In this document: positions 28,517-42,039 of the stretch, one piece after another | Numbering within the stretch: the stretch's first letter is position 1 | How the letters are laid out: every line of letters starts with the position of its first letter | NCBI RefSeq assembly: GCF_965638725.1 | Contig: NC_134962.1 | Location: 3,975,501-4,039,500, forward strand | DNA from: Aptenodytes patagonicus | Taxonomy: Eukaryota > Chordata > Aves > Sphenisciformes > Spheniscidae | Length of the DNA stretch: 64,000 nt | Direction of reading: 5' to 3' | Notes under the pieces: generated by a model | What the model saw: only the letters and a program-made list of their open reading frames with translations | What the model was told of the DNA's origin: nothing | Database searches by the model: none | Translations under genes and position numbers: made by a program

Positions 28517-31500
28517 CCTAGAAGTTCGCTGGGACCGAAGCCAAGAAACCAACGTTCTGCAGCAGGAGAGGAGCAGCCCTGTGGGAAGCAGCTTGCAGCA
28601 TGGACACATCTAGGTAGGACAAGAAGTCTGGCCCAGACTGGCTGCACATGTGTGCCAGATGCAGGCAACTACATCTGGCAGAGGCATGGTCTGGAGTAAC
28701 TGTCCCTGGTGTCAGACATCTGTCTCCCTTCTGGAATGCAAGGCTTGTGCTGAGACCAGCTTGTTGGGTGCTATTTTCCCTGTAATTTTAAAGCTGTGGC
28801 ACTAAGGGAAATGGCAGCATGTATTGTGGTGGGCTCAGGAAACGCAGACCCGTCTGAGTCACTGGACTGCGATGTACCCTATCTCGGATGCCTGTTCCCA
28901 GGCGTGCTGCCTGCGTCCAGCCCAGCAGCAGCTGTGACAGAACCTGATGTCCCACCACACTCACAGCACGTCCTTTGGCATGGCCCTGCTGATAACAGTG
29001 TGTTCCCTCAGCCCATTGCAGGCACATCACAGGCCATCTCATTTTATCCAAATACCATTTCCCTCCCCAGTCCTGAATCATCACCAGGCTAATATCAGTG
29101 CCTGTGTGTCAGTACCAAAGGAATGCTTGATAATACCCCTTTTTTCTCCTCAGCTTTCTCCCAGCTCCCTTTAAATCCAATTTGTACTTCCTTATGACCC
29201 CAAAGGCAGTACAAAACAAATGTGTCAACATGAAAGTAAGCGCTTCAATCAGTAAAATCCAGGATTTTTTTTTTTAAATAATAACAGGACCCTGAAGGGA
29301 GAGAGACTGAGAAAGGAAGAGCAAATAAAAAGAAATGCTATGTATGTTCTGGCTAGGAGCCAAAGGCCCTCTGAGCCAGGTTTGGATAAAATAAGGCTTA
29401 ATTTCTGGTGTGAGAAACACTAGAGTGAATCTGTAGCAAACAAAGGCCAATTCACAAAGGGACACAGGCCATGGATGGAGGAGGAGAGGGCAGTCTGCCA
29501 GTTCCGCCAGCTCCTGTGATTTTATCATGTCTTGCAATATCAGATGTTTTACTTGCAGCTTCCTTTTCTGCTTGCATTTTTTTTAAAAACTGCATTTCTA
29601 CTCGTGAAGTCTGTAGAGAAAAACTTGAAGGACACCCCAAAGATGGTCCAGAAACCAAAAGGCCGATGAAAAACACCAGAGTTCATTAACTTAATGAAAA
29701 TTAAATTGAGATTCTTAAACAGGACTCAGGGAGAGGAGGGGGGATTTTTAAATGTTTGGGCTGGGCAGTGTGAAATGCTTTCTTGGACCATGAACAACTG
29801 TTTACATTTGAAAAGAAATGCTGTGTCAGCAGTCCTAGTGGGCTCATCGCTCAGTGACAGCATTATCTCCCTGGAGAGCTTCCAGTGCCAGAGGAGTGTG
29901 AGATCCCCCAGAAATGGTAGGGCTCAGCACTGCCCTCTTCCAGACCATCAAATACTTTCCTCTGCAGATCAGGGGAGTCAGAGATGACATAAAGCCAACT
30001 ATGGTAACAGCGTAGTACAAACCTACCAAGGGAATTCTCTCCATAATGGGAATCTTGCCCGATTCTTAAAAGGAGGTCAGTCCACTTTTTCCCTTGGGAG
30101 CACACCAAAGAGCACGTACCCAGACCTGTGGCATTTTCATCGCAGCCCACGGTATGGGTGGTACCGACGGGAATGAATCGTGCTCACGTCCCGTTAGGTA
30201 CTCCGATTCTTTCCAATAAACGGAGCAGAGAGAATGGCTTGTTCTGAAAAGCTAAAGCTTTTCTATTAGTTGCATGCTGTGCTAAATACCCTTGATAAAC
30301 AGTTGGCTGGTAGAATATACTTTTTTGGGTTTTTTTAATTGCTCAGATCTAGGCAGTGTGTTTCGTAGTCAGTTCTCAAACAACTAGGCATTTACTGCAG
30401 TTACAGAAACTAATGGCATTACATGCAGTGACAACTCTAGAGTCGCTCTCAAGAAGGCTGTTGGGAATACAGGATTGCTTCCCCCAGGGGTCGTCCCTGT
30501 GTTTTCCCATGATATTATCTGATTTTTGAGGCCAGTTGTGGACTCAGGAATTCTGCCCACACGCATTTCTTCTGGCTGTTGTAGGTCCTGGGATGACAGT
30601 AGGTCGGCCCACACAGGGCAGCCTGTGGCCATTTACCAGCCCAAGACAACATAAGCTCATTCCTAATTTTTGATTTTGAAAACACCATTATGGGAGTGTA
30701 GGGAACAGAACTTTTTGGTCACTATGTCCACTTTGGGCTTACCTCAGGCAATCATGACTTGGGCTTTCCCCATGCGCTTTGTGGTTGAACACAAGTGGGT
30801 GTGAGGTGCATCTGTGGAGCAGTTTTGGCTGTTTTGAGGTTCAGTCCCAACTGAACAGAGTTCAGAGATTGAGCTAAGGAGCTGAGATGTCATGATGTAG
30901 TTGGTTGAGAGGAGGTTGGTGGAGTTTACATCAAACCCCAATTTATGTTACTGAAGCATTCAAGCCCCATCCCAAAAGCAGGGAGGCCACATATACAGTG
31001 GGAAGGCGAGGGATGAGGTAACTTACTGCAGTTTGCATGACAGCCTGTGGTAAGAATCCAAATTGCTCCATCTCCTCTGTGCTGGAGGGATGCTGCCAAG
31101 CACAGGCGTATACAGACTTTTGTATGCCCAAGGCACAAGCTTCAGTGACAGCCGGTCTCATAGCATTGGCGACAGATGCGTTAAGTTACCTTCCAAGACA
31201 AATATACTGGAAGTGACTGATGGGCCTGTAGCCCTCTCCTAGCCTCCTCTGCACCATGCGCAGGTGTCCCTTGCTGGGGAAGAGAGCTGTAGCCACCATG
31301 TGCTCATCCACACGCCACTGCTTCCAGCCTGCCCATGTCTGGAGACCAGCCCCGGCATTAGTAGAGACCCCTCTATGGGCACTGGCCTGCTCAGTGCGTG
31401 GAGGTGGGCAGATACAGGTTTTCCGCTGTGTTACACAGGCTCGATGTGACTAATGGAAGGGAAACAAGGAGTGTTTGACCCTCATTAGTGTCATAATTTC

Positions 31501-34500
31501 AAGTGATGCCCACCCATTGCCTGAATAGTCTTTTACGCTTGCAGGACTCTGACAAAGAGGGCTGTGTTCTTGCTGTATATGATTAACTAAATTCTGTGTT
31601 AGATGTAACAGGCTGAATGCGGAGCTGAGGACACTGTTTGCAAAGATAAAGGATGTGCAACTGTACTGGCACAGGCAGTGCCTCTGCAGTAGTGTTTTTT
31701 GAGTGGAGAGAGAGGCTGGCTCCTGCTTTTATCCTGTTTGTAGCTGTGGTACTAACAGTACATTCTTGAAATTTGAAAAATCCCTTTGTTTGGCCTCCCT
31801 CCGGCTTCCCATGTGGAAAAAGGGTGTGTGGGGATAGGAGCGTATATGGCTGTGAATACAGTGTGCTCTCTGCTGCTTGCATCACCCAGGCTAATTGGGG
31901 CAATGGTGAGGGAAGGAAAAGTCACTTGCCTGTGTAACGGGAATTGCTCAGCTACCGCAGCCATGGAGGAGAGGCTCTGCACGTCACCCATTGGGGAAGC
32001 CCCCCAGGGATCAGGTTCTCCTGTACAAAAACTGTTCTCTTCCCTGCCACCACCTCAGTGTTTCCCATTGTTTAGACATAGACTTGCTCAAACACCACTT
32101 TTTTCCTACTGTTCCCACTTGCCTCTGTTCTGAACCAAGGCCGCATATATCAAAATATTACAAGGATCAGCTTCTTGCAGGATGAGGAGATACAGATGAG
32201 TCCCCAGGACTTTACATGCTAATTTGTTTCAGCACCACCTGTCTCCTCTGCTCATCATCTAACACTGTTTTTATTACTCATAATTTTTCAAATGGAATAA
32301 AGTAGTTTGGGCAGCTCAATTTGACTGCAAATGCTTTTGAAGATTGACAGGAGCAACACTTAAATTGTCGCATTCCAGCATGAGCATACCTTTCACATCA
32401 GTGATTGGGATAAAAATGATATATTGTCATGGTGTTCCAGGTTTAATTTCACCTACAGCATCTGTATATTACACGGCAGCAGCCATTAGAAATGAATGAC
32501 GCCAAAACCAGACAGACCCTGTGCTCTTAAGTGTAGGGGCCATTTGCTCTGCTGATGACAGACAGTGACTGCCTGCGTACGCTGACTTCAGCCCATTCAT
32601 GTGTTTCTATGTTTTTGCTGCAGTGTTTGGTATGGAGGCAAGTGGGAATATCCTTTTTGCACCAGCTGTGGTGGGTTTTTTTTCCAAGTGTTCTGAAAGA
32701 TTAACTTGTGCTCGGACAAGTGTGATGTCTGAACTGAATGGAGAGATGCCCGTAGGAATTCATGCCAGCTTCAGGAACTGGTCTAGGAGACACCATTCAG
32801 TAGAGTCCAAAAGCTTCTCCACTTCATCCTGGTATGGCTGTGTCTTAGCTGAGATTGCTGCCCACGGCACAGCCCCTTCCAAGCACATTTGCTCAAGGGA
32901 GGAGCAAGTGTAGAGGCAAACGTGGTACAACTGCCTGTGCAGTTTATTTCCCAAATATAAGTCCTTTGCATGTAGAAGTAGCTCATCACTTCATAGCGTG
33001 GTGTTCATTAACACACAGGGCATCATTTTTAATGGGTTTATGCTGGTGTAAATATTCAGCACGGGTTGGGTTGCCAGTGGGATTAGGACAAGTGTGAGAT
33101 CTATATTAGATGCTTTCTGAAAGTGTCATCAGGACAGTATATTTTGTGAGGTTTTTTTTCTGTTTGCGAATATGTGCGTGTCCATGTATGTACATGGTGA
33201 GTCACTTCTGTAATGAGTCTTCACCTGTTTGCTAATTGCTGCGATGCAAAACACTGCTGCATTTGGCATCTGGTTTCCTATGAACACCTTCACTTCTGGA
33301 TATCACTTTGGTAATCCTAACGAAAGCCATCCCGACAGCTCTGACTGATTGTCCCCGTTTATAAAAATGCATCTTAATACCTAATCCTCACCACCACTGC
33401 CAGCCAGGCAGTTTCATTTTTAAAAAGATTAAACTATTATCCCATGCAAATACCAAACTCTAATTTTTAAATGTTAGGCTAGAGTCTTCCAGTGATGGAA
33501 AATGCCAGGATGCATGGGACATTGTATTCCCTGGAGTTTCGTGGCCAATATGTTTAAAACTCTGTGAAATATAACCCACTGTCTCACTTGTTATTTCTGT
33601 GGGTGAACTAGTGTCCCCTCCCCCAGTCCAAACTCAGCTGGTTTGTAACTCAGAAATGAAAGTGAAGCATCTTTTGTTTTGCTTTTAAAATATTTTTTAA
33701 ATTCTGCTTGAGTCACAGGCTAAAATTATAGTTGATTTTGGACTATTTACAGCACAAGGATTTTAATAGCAGGCATTCACTGAAAACTCAAAGAACAGTC
33801 CCCAGACATGGACAATTTAAACTCTTTGCTACTGTGTCTTGTATTAATACCAACTTTTTCCCATGGATCAGTATCAGACAGAGACATGATCTAACCAAGG
33901 TGCATTTTGAGTCAGATTCCTGCTTTCTCAGAAGAGCAGACTGCTTGGCTTACATATTTAGGAGGCTTTCATGAAAAGTCATTTGTACCGCATTGGGTTT
34001 TCAAGCACCTTTGGGTTTTACAGAGTCTGCTTTGAAAGGTGCAATTATACACCAACATAAGTTTTAAATTAAGCCATTTTGGCTGACGGGAGTCTAATGT
34101 AGAACAGATTTAAGTAGCTTGAGTTACAGTCAAAGATCCCCACGAGATTGAGTTTGGCCAGCTGAACACTTGCTAAAGGATGACTCATTTAATCTTTGTC
34201 AGCGTGGTAGATGGTGCATGTTAAATCGCACAAACGGACATATCTAACAGTAAACCTTTGTCCAGGCCAGCTCTTGGTGTGGGGCACTGCTGTGAAACAG
34301 CCCTACCAAAGCTCTCAGGGTGGTTGCAGATGCCTGTTCCTGCGCGTGAGCGAAGGCAGCAGCAGCCCGAGCCGTGGGGGTGGTATATTGGCCCAGCGCG
34401 TTCGTTCATGTCACTTGCTGGAACTGCTGAGCTATTGCATGCAAGATCTGGAAAGTTAGCATGGTCTAGAGAAAGTGATTAAACAAAGATACTGGGGCCT

Positions 34501-36599
34501 AAGGAAATGCCCTGGTTAGCTGAGATTTATGAGCCATGGTCGGATATGTCACTTGAAACTGCCAAAACAGAGGGGGATGGGCCTTGGCCCTTCCTGGATG
34601 TGGCGGAGAGCTGCAGGCTGTACTTTCCCATCCGTTTGGTGTCCATGCTACAGTGCAGCCGACTGAGTGACGCCTGTAGCTTCAGGTGTGTACGCTCTTT
34701 CTTGGTGTTTCTTGCCCTGTCTACTTCCCATTAGTAAAAAGAATTCTGCAGTCTCGCTTATTTTACATCTTCAGTTTTAAAAAAAAAAGGTATTTTTCTA
34801 CATGGACTTGGCTTTTTCTGCAATTTTTTTACTGAGCAGGGGAGCTGAGGTGAGGAAGTGTTAGGCTGCATGGTGGTGCTGTGCGGTACTTGTGTTGTGC
34901 TGGCATTGCACTACACTCGGGGCAGGATCCGACACTGATAGAGCTGCAGTATGGGCTGAAGAACAGATCTCTGGGTTTGATCCATAGCTGCTGGTGTGGC
35001 TGGGGAGTCTTCTGCTAACATTAGAGGGCCTCCGTCTATAGCAGAAAGGGACTCTGAAAGGTTACATTTTAATAATGCAGCATCTTTCTGCTTTGCCTGA
35101 AGTAAGAGAATGACTGGAGTTAATGGCTTGTGCTTCAGTGATTTCTGCTCCTGTCGGTTCTGGAAATGAAGGATAGTCACCAGCCTCCAGAACAGCTCCT
35201 GAGGCTTCTTTTCAGAGCTAAAAAGAGCCAGTGTCCAAGCTGGGAAGAAGATAAAGCAGATACCCACTAACTACAGTGCTCTGAAGAACCAGGAGTGACC
35301 TGTGGGATGAGGATCTGTCCTATCTCTCCATGTTGCACAGCTGTGAAAGGGGTGAGAAGATGGTGCCAGGTCCCCTGTGGCAGTCATCCCCTTTGCCACA
35401 GCCGCCTTGTTGTGCCAGGAGGTGACTGGGAAAACCACCAGCCATGAAGCATGGAGATCCCTGGAGTGCTGACTGTCTTCAGCTCAAGGAGGGGATCTTC
35501 TCCTGGTACCTTTTATCTTTAAAACAGTTTATTAGGGAAAAAGTCAGCTACAGGGGCTAGAAATGGCAGTCAGGCAGGGGAATGATTTCAGAGGAGAAAT
35601 ATGCTCATGAACCTCTCTGCTCCTCCCAGGCAAAGAAGCTGCCAGCCTTGATGTGGCATGTCATTCGTCAAGCTGTCACCGCAGGGCCTGGAGATCATTT
35701 TGCCGACATTGGTTCACCCAGGAGGGAGCGCGGGCACACCTGTAACCTTTGCCTCCCAGAGCTGTCTGCGGTTGTCCCCAAGGCTTGCTTTTGACTGCAA
35801 ATGCAACAATAGGCTGCGGGGGAGGTGGGGAGGGGCTGTGGATTTCAGTGGGCGCTCATACCTGCAGGGGTGGGAGCAGGGAGCGTCAGGAGAGTGCCCT
35901 GGAAAGCCTCGGCTCCTCTGTTGGAGGGGTGTGTTGTAGCCAAAGGGGCACTCTCCCGTTACAGTGAGCAGCAGCACAGCCCATCTCTGCCCCGGGGAGT
36001 CCTGGCATTAGCTGAACCCAAACCCACAGAAGATTCATTTTTGGGAAGGGATCCCTAGCGCTGGATTTGCTTATGCTGAGGGTGGTTGAGAGCTGCTTCA
36101 GAAGATTGCTGGTCACCTTTCTGGGATGCAGAGCACCTCCCAGACCTGACTTACTGCAAGCAGACAGCTCCTGTCTAAAGGTTGGGGCTGTCGGGTTTTG
36201 TTTTGAAGTAACTCTTCCTCTCCCCATCAACTAAAGACCTGAGCGTGCATGTTCAGATTTTCTTTTTAATGCTAGTTTCCAGATGTTATAGCAGCTTAGT
36301 CTGTGTGACTTATCTTACAGCAAAGCACAAGAGTCCCGTGCCCATTCCCCGGCTGTGCACAGGCAGGACAGCTGCTATCCAGCCCATCAGAGTGACGGTG
36401 GGCTGTACAGGCTTTGTGTTAGCTGAGGATATGAGCTGCAATATGCTAGCAGAGACAATAGCTAGGCAGGAGATGAAAAACACACCTGGTAGGAAAAATG
36501 AGTGGATGCCAGCTTTTTTTGAAGTAACATGCGAGTATCTGTATAGAGGGAGTGGTCTTTAAACCAGGGTAAAGGCCTATCAGGCCAGTAAGTCCCACT

Positions 36600-36670
36600 C
36601 TTCTTGGTTATTGTATAATTTATATAGTACTTCAAAGGTATCGGGGCACTCTACAAGCAAATACTAGGGG
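36600..36670. repeat. Possible ancient amniote SINE/LINE fragment
   Basis: 'tatatagtacttcaaaggt' followed by 'cactctacaagcaaat' resembles the recurring 'tatagcac..caaagcactttaca' segment of old amniote repeats. Short and decayed, so low confidence. Confidence 0.3.
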
Positions 36671-37459
36671 AGAATCCACTCCCCAGAAAGTCTGCAATAT
36701 GACCTTACAAGCATTAAATCCCTGACTCTCCCTTTTTGCCGTAACCTGGAACACCTTCCTACTCCAAAAAGTCTCTTGAGGTCCCTTTTCCTTCCCTTCA
36801 TCGGTTGCTTTGTTCTTATTACATATAAGTTTCTAGATTAGAGCAGATGCTGTTCTTCCTGATATTTAAGAAGATGCTGTCGTGCATCAAGGAATCAATT
36901 TCATTTCTTAGCCACTGAATATTTACAGCTATTTTATTGCCTTTTTTTTTAAGGTCTTGCTCCTGGTTTTTTTGGTTTTTGGTTTTAACTTTTTTCTTTT
37001 AACCATCCGGCTCAAAGGGAAGTGGAAGGCGGGTGTGCTTCAAAACAAAAGCTACAGTATTTCTGATATCAGGGCTGTAATGTTTGCTGAGGATCAAAGG
37101 AACCCTTTCAAACATCATTGTTTGTTACCATTAAAAGGTGGCAGCCGCGTCTTAAAAAACCATCCTTTTCATCCAAGGGAGTAGGCATTGGTGATTGAGA
37201 TGCACTAAATCCAGCAGCATGGGCTGGACTTCAGTTACTTTCTGGTCAGTTTGGGCAGCCCAGTTCTTGTAGGCTTTGGCCCCAGCGAGCCCCCAGGGGA
37301 TGATTTGACCTTTAGTATGAATTTAGATCGGCGCTGTGACTTTTCTAAATTATGCCTGCCAGAGGTCTTCGGGTCACAGCGCTCTATCGTCAGAGCACTT
37401 CCAGCTCCCAGCGCGCTCCCGGCTGTGTGGGAGAAGGGATGTAGTTATTGATACTGATT

Positions 37460-37957
37460 TCAAAAAAAGCTGGATGTAAACTGGGTGAAAAAATGACAAT
37501 CTGCTTGGGGTGCGTGCTTGTTATTTGTGACTGCTGTGTATTTAGAGATGCTTCTGCTGATATAAATGGCACCGCCTAAATTATTGGTGTAGGACAGCAA
37601 ATTAGCTTTGCACGTGTCCCAGACAGTAATGTTTCTGCCACCATATAAATGGTTAAAGTAGAAGAGCGGCTCTCTTTGCTTAGATAAACAGGGTCCCTGT
37701 GTGAATAGCTTGCAGCCCCCGGTCGTAATCCCTTTCTGATCTCTGGTTATAAAAATGATAGATGGAATGTAAACTCCATAAAGATTAGCAATCACCAAGA
37801 GAGTAGAAAAAATATTGGGAAGAGTAAGGTTTTTCTGCATTCCTGAGGAATTCTGCAGGGATTCCTTTTCTTTGGTGGAGCTTGTGCTATTCCCCAGCTC
37901 ATCTCCTTTCAAACTTGCTGTCTGGAGGCAGTGGAGATGTTCGTGGAGGATTTTCAA
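37460..37957 (-). other. Longest intergenic open frame (165 codons), coding status unknown
   Basis: An uninterrupted minus-strand frame from ATG to TGA. I recognise no domain. There is a hydrophobic stretch in the middle (LTLPNIFSTLLVIANLYGVY) and an NIT sequon. There is no Kozak support, CpG island or splice partner, and it ends in an A/T-rich homopolymer. Chance is the simplest explanation, but it is the longest frame in the 37-kb gene-free interval. Confidence 0.15.
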
Positions 37958-37979
37958 CTATTTTTAAAGAAACCTAGCA

Positions 37980-38110
37980 TGGACTCACTGTGACCTTGTG
38001 TAAATGACATGACTGTTGTTTGCCTTAATTTCTGCAGTTGTAAACCGGGGTAACAGGATGTATGTACTTGTCAAAGAATTTGGGGATTTACTGCTGGCTC
38101 AGATAGTGCT
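37980..38110 (+). repeat. MIR-like SINE relic
   Basis: 'gtgaccttgtgtaaatgac' then 'ttgccttaatttctgcagt' and 'tgtaaaccggggtaac' follow the MIR core order (gtgaccttgggcaagt, cctcagtttcctcatct, gtaaaatggggataa). Confidence 0.55.
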
Positions 38111-38539
38111 GTGATGTTTTCAGGGAAGGAGTCTGATGGTGAAGCGTCAATGTTATATGGCCGAACAGCAACCCTCTGTCATTCTATACATTTCAGTGTA
38201 TTCATGTGGGATCCTATTCTAATCTTCTGCATGCAGGGCAGCACTGCTAAACACAGCTATTGATCTTGAGTGTCTGCTGTAGCATGTCTGAGTTTCAGAA
38301 GTTCATGGTTTACCTTAAAACGTAACCATTTTACAGTGTACAAATTTGGATTGCAAGTCACACCTCTCAAAAAAATCTTGTTCCTTTAGTACACCTTGTG
38401 AAATACTCTGGGGTTAAAAAATGGGAAGGTGGATCTTCCCAAAAACTGAATAGTTGGGAACTAGGTTATGACAGCTGCAGCCTTTGAAAAATCCAGCCCA
38501 TTGCACATATGGGGGATTTACTGTATTTGAAATAAGTTT

Positions 38540-38710
38540 CTGCTAATTGGTGATAGTAATGTAATTTGGAGGAGGGGGAAATGTATTCAAATTAGTCTTT
38601 ACCCACACCTGTGAGTTAGGATATTTTTGGTCTTGAGATCCACCTGTAATAGTGTATTCGGAGGTTCATGATAGATTGGAGGAGGTTAATGATTGATTGC
38701 TAATGCACAG
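38540..38710. promoter_or_regulatory. AT-rich stretch with clustered homeodomain-type motifs (candidate)
   Basis: Contains 'ctaattgg', 'gtaatttgg', 'caaattagtc' and, at 38686-38706, 'ttaatgattgattgctaat', which has a PBX/HOX-like TGATTGAT overlapped by TAAT cores. This is motif density only; function is not shown. Confidence 0.25.
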
Positions 38711-39479
38711 CAGGCGGTAAAACAGAAGAGCTAAACCTCTGACTGGCTCCTGCTTCCTGTTCCCTGGGTGTAAACCGCTGAGCTCGATGGGGGTCCTGGG
38801 CGAATCGCCAGCAGCAGTTCACCAAGCTTGTCATTTCACAGAGCTCCACTTTGGGGAGGCTTTGGATGCAGTTCAACAAGAGAGATGTTCCCATCCTTAG
38901 GGATGGGATGGGGCGGGGGGGTGAAGGTCCCAAGTCCAGCTGGTGCAGGCGGTTCAGCGGGGCAGGGAGGATCTGCTGCGAATGAACCCGTCAAGCAATT
39001 GTGGTGTGGTTAAACCGCCAGTGCAGAAGCCATGCCTGGGCTGTAAGCTGAGGGATTTGGGGGAAATGAGGAGGTTGTTTCACCTACACTTCTGCAGGGT
39101 TTTCCCATGTGCCTCCCACCCTCTGCAGGGCCTTTGGACCGTGTTCAGAGCAGCTGTGTCAGGTTGAACAGTATGCTCCAGGGACAAAGTTGGGCTTTCA
39201 TTTAGTAGGAAGGTGTTTGTGGTATGTTGCCAAGATGGTGTTTTATTGCAAATTACCAGTGCAAGCTGCATTGGAGACCACCCAGATCTCTCCCTGAGAA
39301 CATGGCTGTGCTTCGAAACTCCTGTCAGGAGATCCCATTGCCATCTTGTCCTTGCAGTGGGTACAAGCTGCCTGTCCTCTGCTGATGCCATGTGCTGTTA
39401 TGTGAGTCTTTTTTTTCAGTTATGCTAGGGGAGTGTTTTACCTCAGTGTCTAGCAGCTCATCTGCTGTGCCTGCAGTGC

Positions 39480-39575
39480 TATTGTATCTGACTTACAGCT
39501 GGGAAACTGGGGTGCAGACAAGCAATTCTTCCAAGACCATGTAGGCAACTCATGAAAATCAAGGACTTAATTCAG
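39480..39575 (-). repeat. MIR-like SINE relic (antisense)
   Basis: 'cttacagctgggaaactggg', 'gcagacaagcaattcttcc' and 'aagaccatgtagg' match the reverse complement of the MIR core (acagatgaggaaactgagg, gttaagtgacttgcc, caaggtcacacagc). Confidence 0.5.
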
Positions 39576-40059
39576 CACCCAGATAAGCATTTAAAATATT
39601 TTTGTTTTTTCTCTTTTGCTGCTGATGACTACAGCTGATTTATCTTTCCTGACTAACTGTGCTATCCCTATTGCAAATCTGGATTTGGCTGGAGACTACT
39701 TCAGCAAAACATTTGGGATTTTGCCCTAACAAGATCTGTAACGCTAGCTGAAACAGCACAATTTATGCATGCTCCAAGAATTAAAAACTCTGCTATAAGT
39801 GCATTGACCTATCTTTCTCTCCTGCAAAACGGATGGATCACTTTCAGTTCTGGCCTAGCGACACTCCACTTCGCTATACATCATTGCTCTTAATATTAGG
39901 AATTGCTGTTTTAAATCAGCAAGAGCTGGATGTCCCTTTCAACAACTTCTAGTGCTTACCTGTGTTAACAGCCTCGTACAGAAATAGTTGTGCCTCCAGA
40001 TGTCTGACTTGTGCAGTCTCACAGGGAGGGCTATTTCTTAAATGGCTTAAGATAGCATT

Positions 40060-40078
40060 AAAAAAAAAAAAAAAAAAA
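40060..40078. repeat. A19 homopolymer
   Basis: Nineteen A residues followed by 'cctgtaaaaaaattg'. No retrocopy of a known gene was recognised immediately upstream. Confidence 0.9.
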
Positions 40079-40459
40079 CCTGTAAAAAAATTGTTTACAC
40101 CCCTTTTTATACCTGGGTCAGTTCCCTATTCTGGTTCACAGCCTAGTTCCACAAACGGTTCTGTTGGCACAACCAGAAGGGGAAGGAGGGCTGAAACAGA
40201 TTAGGTCAACACTGCTGCCAAAGACAACATGTTGTCAAACCACGGCCTCGGTCCCTCCTGTGTGGGTAGCAGGTCTCCTCCATTCTCTCCAGCCCTAAAC
40301 ACGATCAACAAATAGCAAAAGAGAATCTGATGCTTCCCCTCCCAAAGCCAGCGAGTGCCTGTAATAATAAGGATTTGATAAACACCCCAAAGCACTTAAT
40401 CTGCTTTTTCAGTGAGCTGCAGGCCAGGGAACAGCCAGAGGGACACTAAACAGCAAAAG

Positions 40460-40710
40460 CAGAATAGATTGTAATTAACTTTAAAACCCTGTGAAACTCG
40501 TACTGCTGTGTGTGGCAGACTCACTTTGGAACAAAGTTGGGTTTAGTGCAAGTTCTAATCTTGGTTTCAAGTCAAGGCTTGTCCAGAGAAAGTGTATGTG
40601 CCTTTATTAGCATGCAAATCACATACCCTCTTTATTACACTGTCTCTGCATCCCTCCCTCTAGAGCGGTTTAATAGAAGCAGGCAAGAACTAATTAAATT
40701 CCTTTATTCA
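40460..40710. promoter_or_regulatory. Candidate regulatory stretch with octamer and TAATTA sites
   Basis: A perfect POU octamer ATGCAAAT at 40612-40619 lies between TAATTA at 40472-40477 and TAATTAA at 40691-40697. The sequence is AT-rich, repeat-free and inside the RPS21-LAMA5 desert. Suggestive of an enhancer, unproven. Confidence 0.25.
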
Positions 40711-42039
40711 TACCTCATGCTTGAAGTGCAGAGCTCAAGGCAAGAATGCCAATGGGCACACGCCCATACCCTCTCCATTTCCAGAACGAGCATGGCATGC
40801 CTGACCTTCACCTCATTAGGGAAGGAATAAATCCCCTAGCATGAAGATGAGGATGTCAGGCACTATATGCATAAATCACATAAGGGGTTTCCAAATGGCT
40901 TTCATCTTGGGAGTCCTTAAAAGTTCAGAGCTATGGATCAATCCAGAGTGGATACCTTTCAGCAGTAATTCCACATCTGAAGCTCTTTAATAATATGGCT
41001 CCTTTAAATAAAATTCTAAAAGCCCAAACCAACTGAAATGGCAGTATACAATCAAGTTAATGACTTCAATTACCATAAAATTACCAGACAGTGTATTTGT
41101 AATTTTAATCTCCTAATCTGCAAAGTACCTTTTTCCCTTTAGTGTTCCTAAAGAAAGTAAAATAGCTTTTGGTTTCCTTGCCAGTTTTTCAAGGATCTTT
41201 GAAAACTGAGGAGAAATCTCCCACAAATAGCCCAGCTGTGGTTATGAGGTTTCTTTTTTCTTTATTTAAAATATTATCCTTGATATTAATGCAAAGTATT
41301 TAAAAGCAGTAACAGGATCTATCCCAGCAAACCAGCCATTCTGAGTTTAAGATTTCTTTGGTTATCTGGATGACTGTACAAAGGTTATGCACAATACAAA
41401 CCTTCCTTAAAGTGCTGAGGAAATTGGAGGTTATTGCAAGGGAGGAAAATCTCATGCTGAAAACCAGCAGTCAAAGAACGAACCCAGGACTACTCTCTGT
41501 TACGTTTCCAGCTACCTTATTTGAAGTGTTACGGCTGGAAAACCGCACTCAAAATTTTGCACTGAGGGATCCCAAAGTGCTTCCCCATGCATCTAAACAA
41601 GGGTTTCTGACCTCCAGGGATGCAGCCATTCTGCACACCAGCTCGTCCTCTGGGATGAACAGAAATTCTCCAGCTTAGCAGGGCAGTTTGTAGAGAGGCT
41701 GCTGTAGCATCCTGCCGGAACTTCCTGAGCTCGTAGCCTCGGAGAATCTCTCGGGCTGCCTTGTGTATGAGAGCTGGTGATGGCTTTTCCATTCATCAGC
41801 CCTTGGAGCTGAGTTTAGGGACTGTTGGTGTTTCTGAATTGTGTAAATCCTGACAAACCTGACAGCTTTTGTGCTTGCTGTTTAATCTCCTGGAAGGTGA
41901 ACTGGAGAGGCTGTGCAGAATGTGTGGGATTTTCACTGGAGTTTATTGGACCTACAAAATCAAGCAGGGCTTAGCTGTTATATCCATTTTTTACAAACTT
42001 AAAAATGCACCTACATTTGATGGTTGAGCATCTCACAGC

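Larger units (their letters stand above)
21346..36600. other. Intergenic sequence, no gene recognised
   Basis: Mostly unique, moderately AT-rich sequence. It contains a MIR-like relic near 23.6 kb, an (AAAG)n run at 23.46 kb, a (CAG)5 run at 28.5 kb and octamer motifs ATGCAAAT at 23921 and 33444. The many open frames of 60-115 codons overlap on both strands, show no protein resemblance I know and lack consistent splice partners; I treat them as chance. Confidence 0.6.

Noticed and set aside
40060-40078. A19 run as the tail of a processed retrocopy
   Set aside because: No recognisable gene sequence or target-site duplication was seen upstream; treated as a homopolymer.
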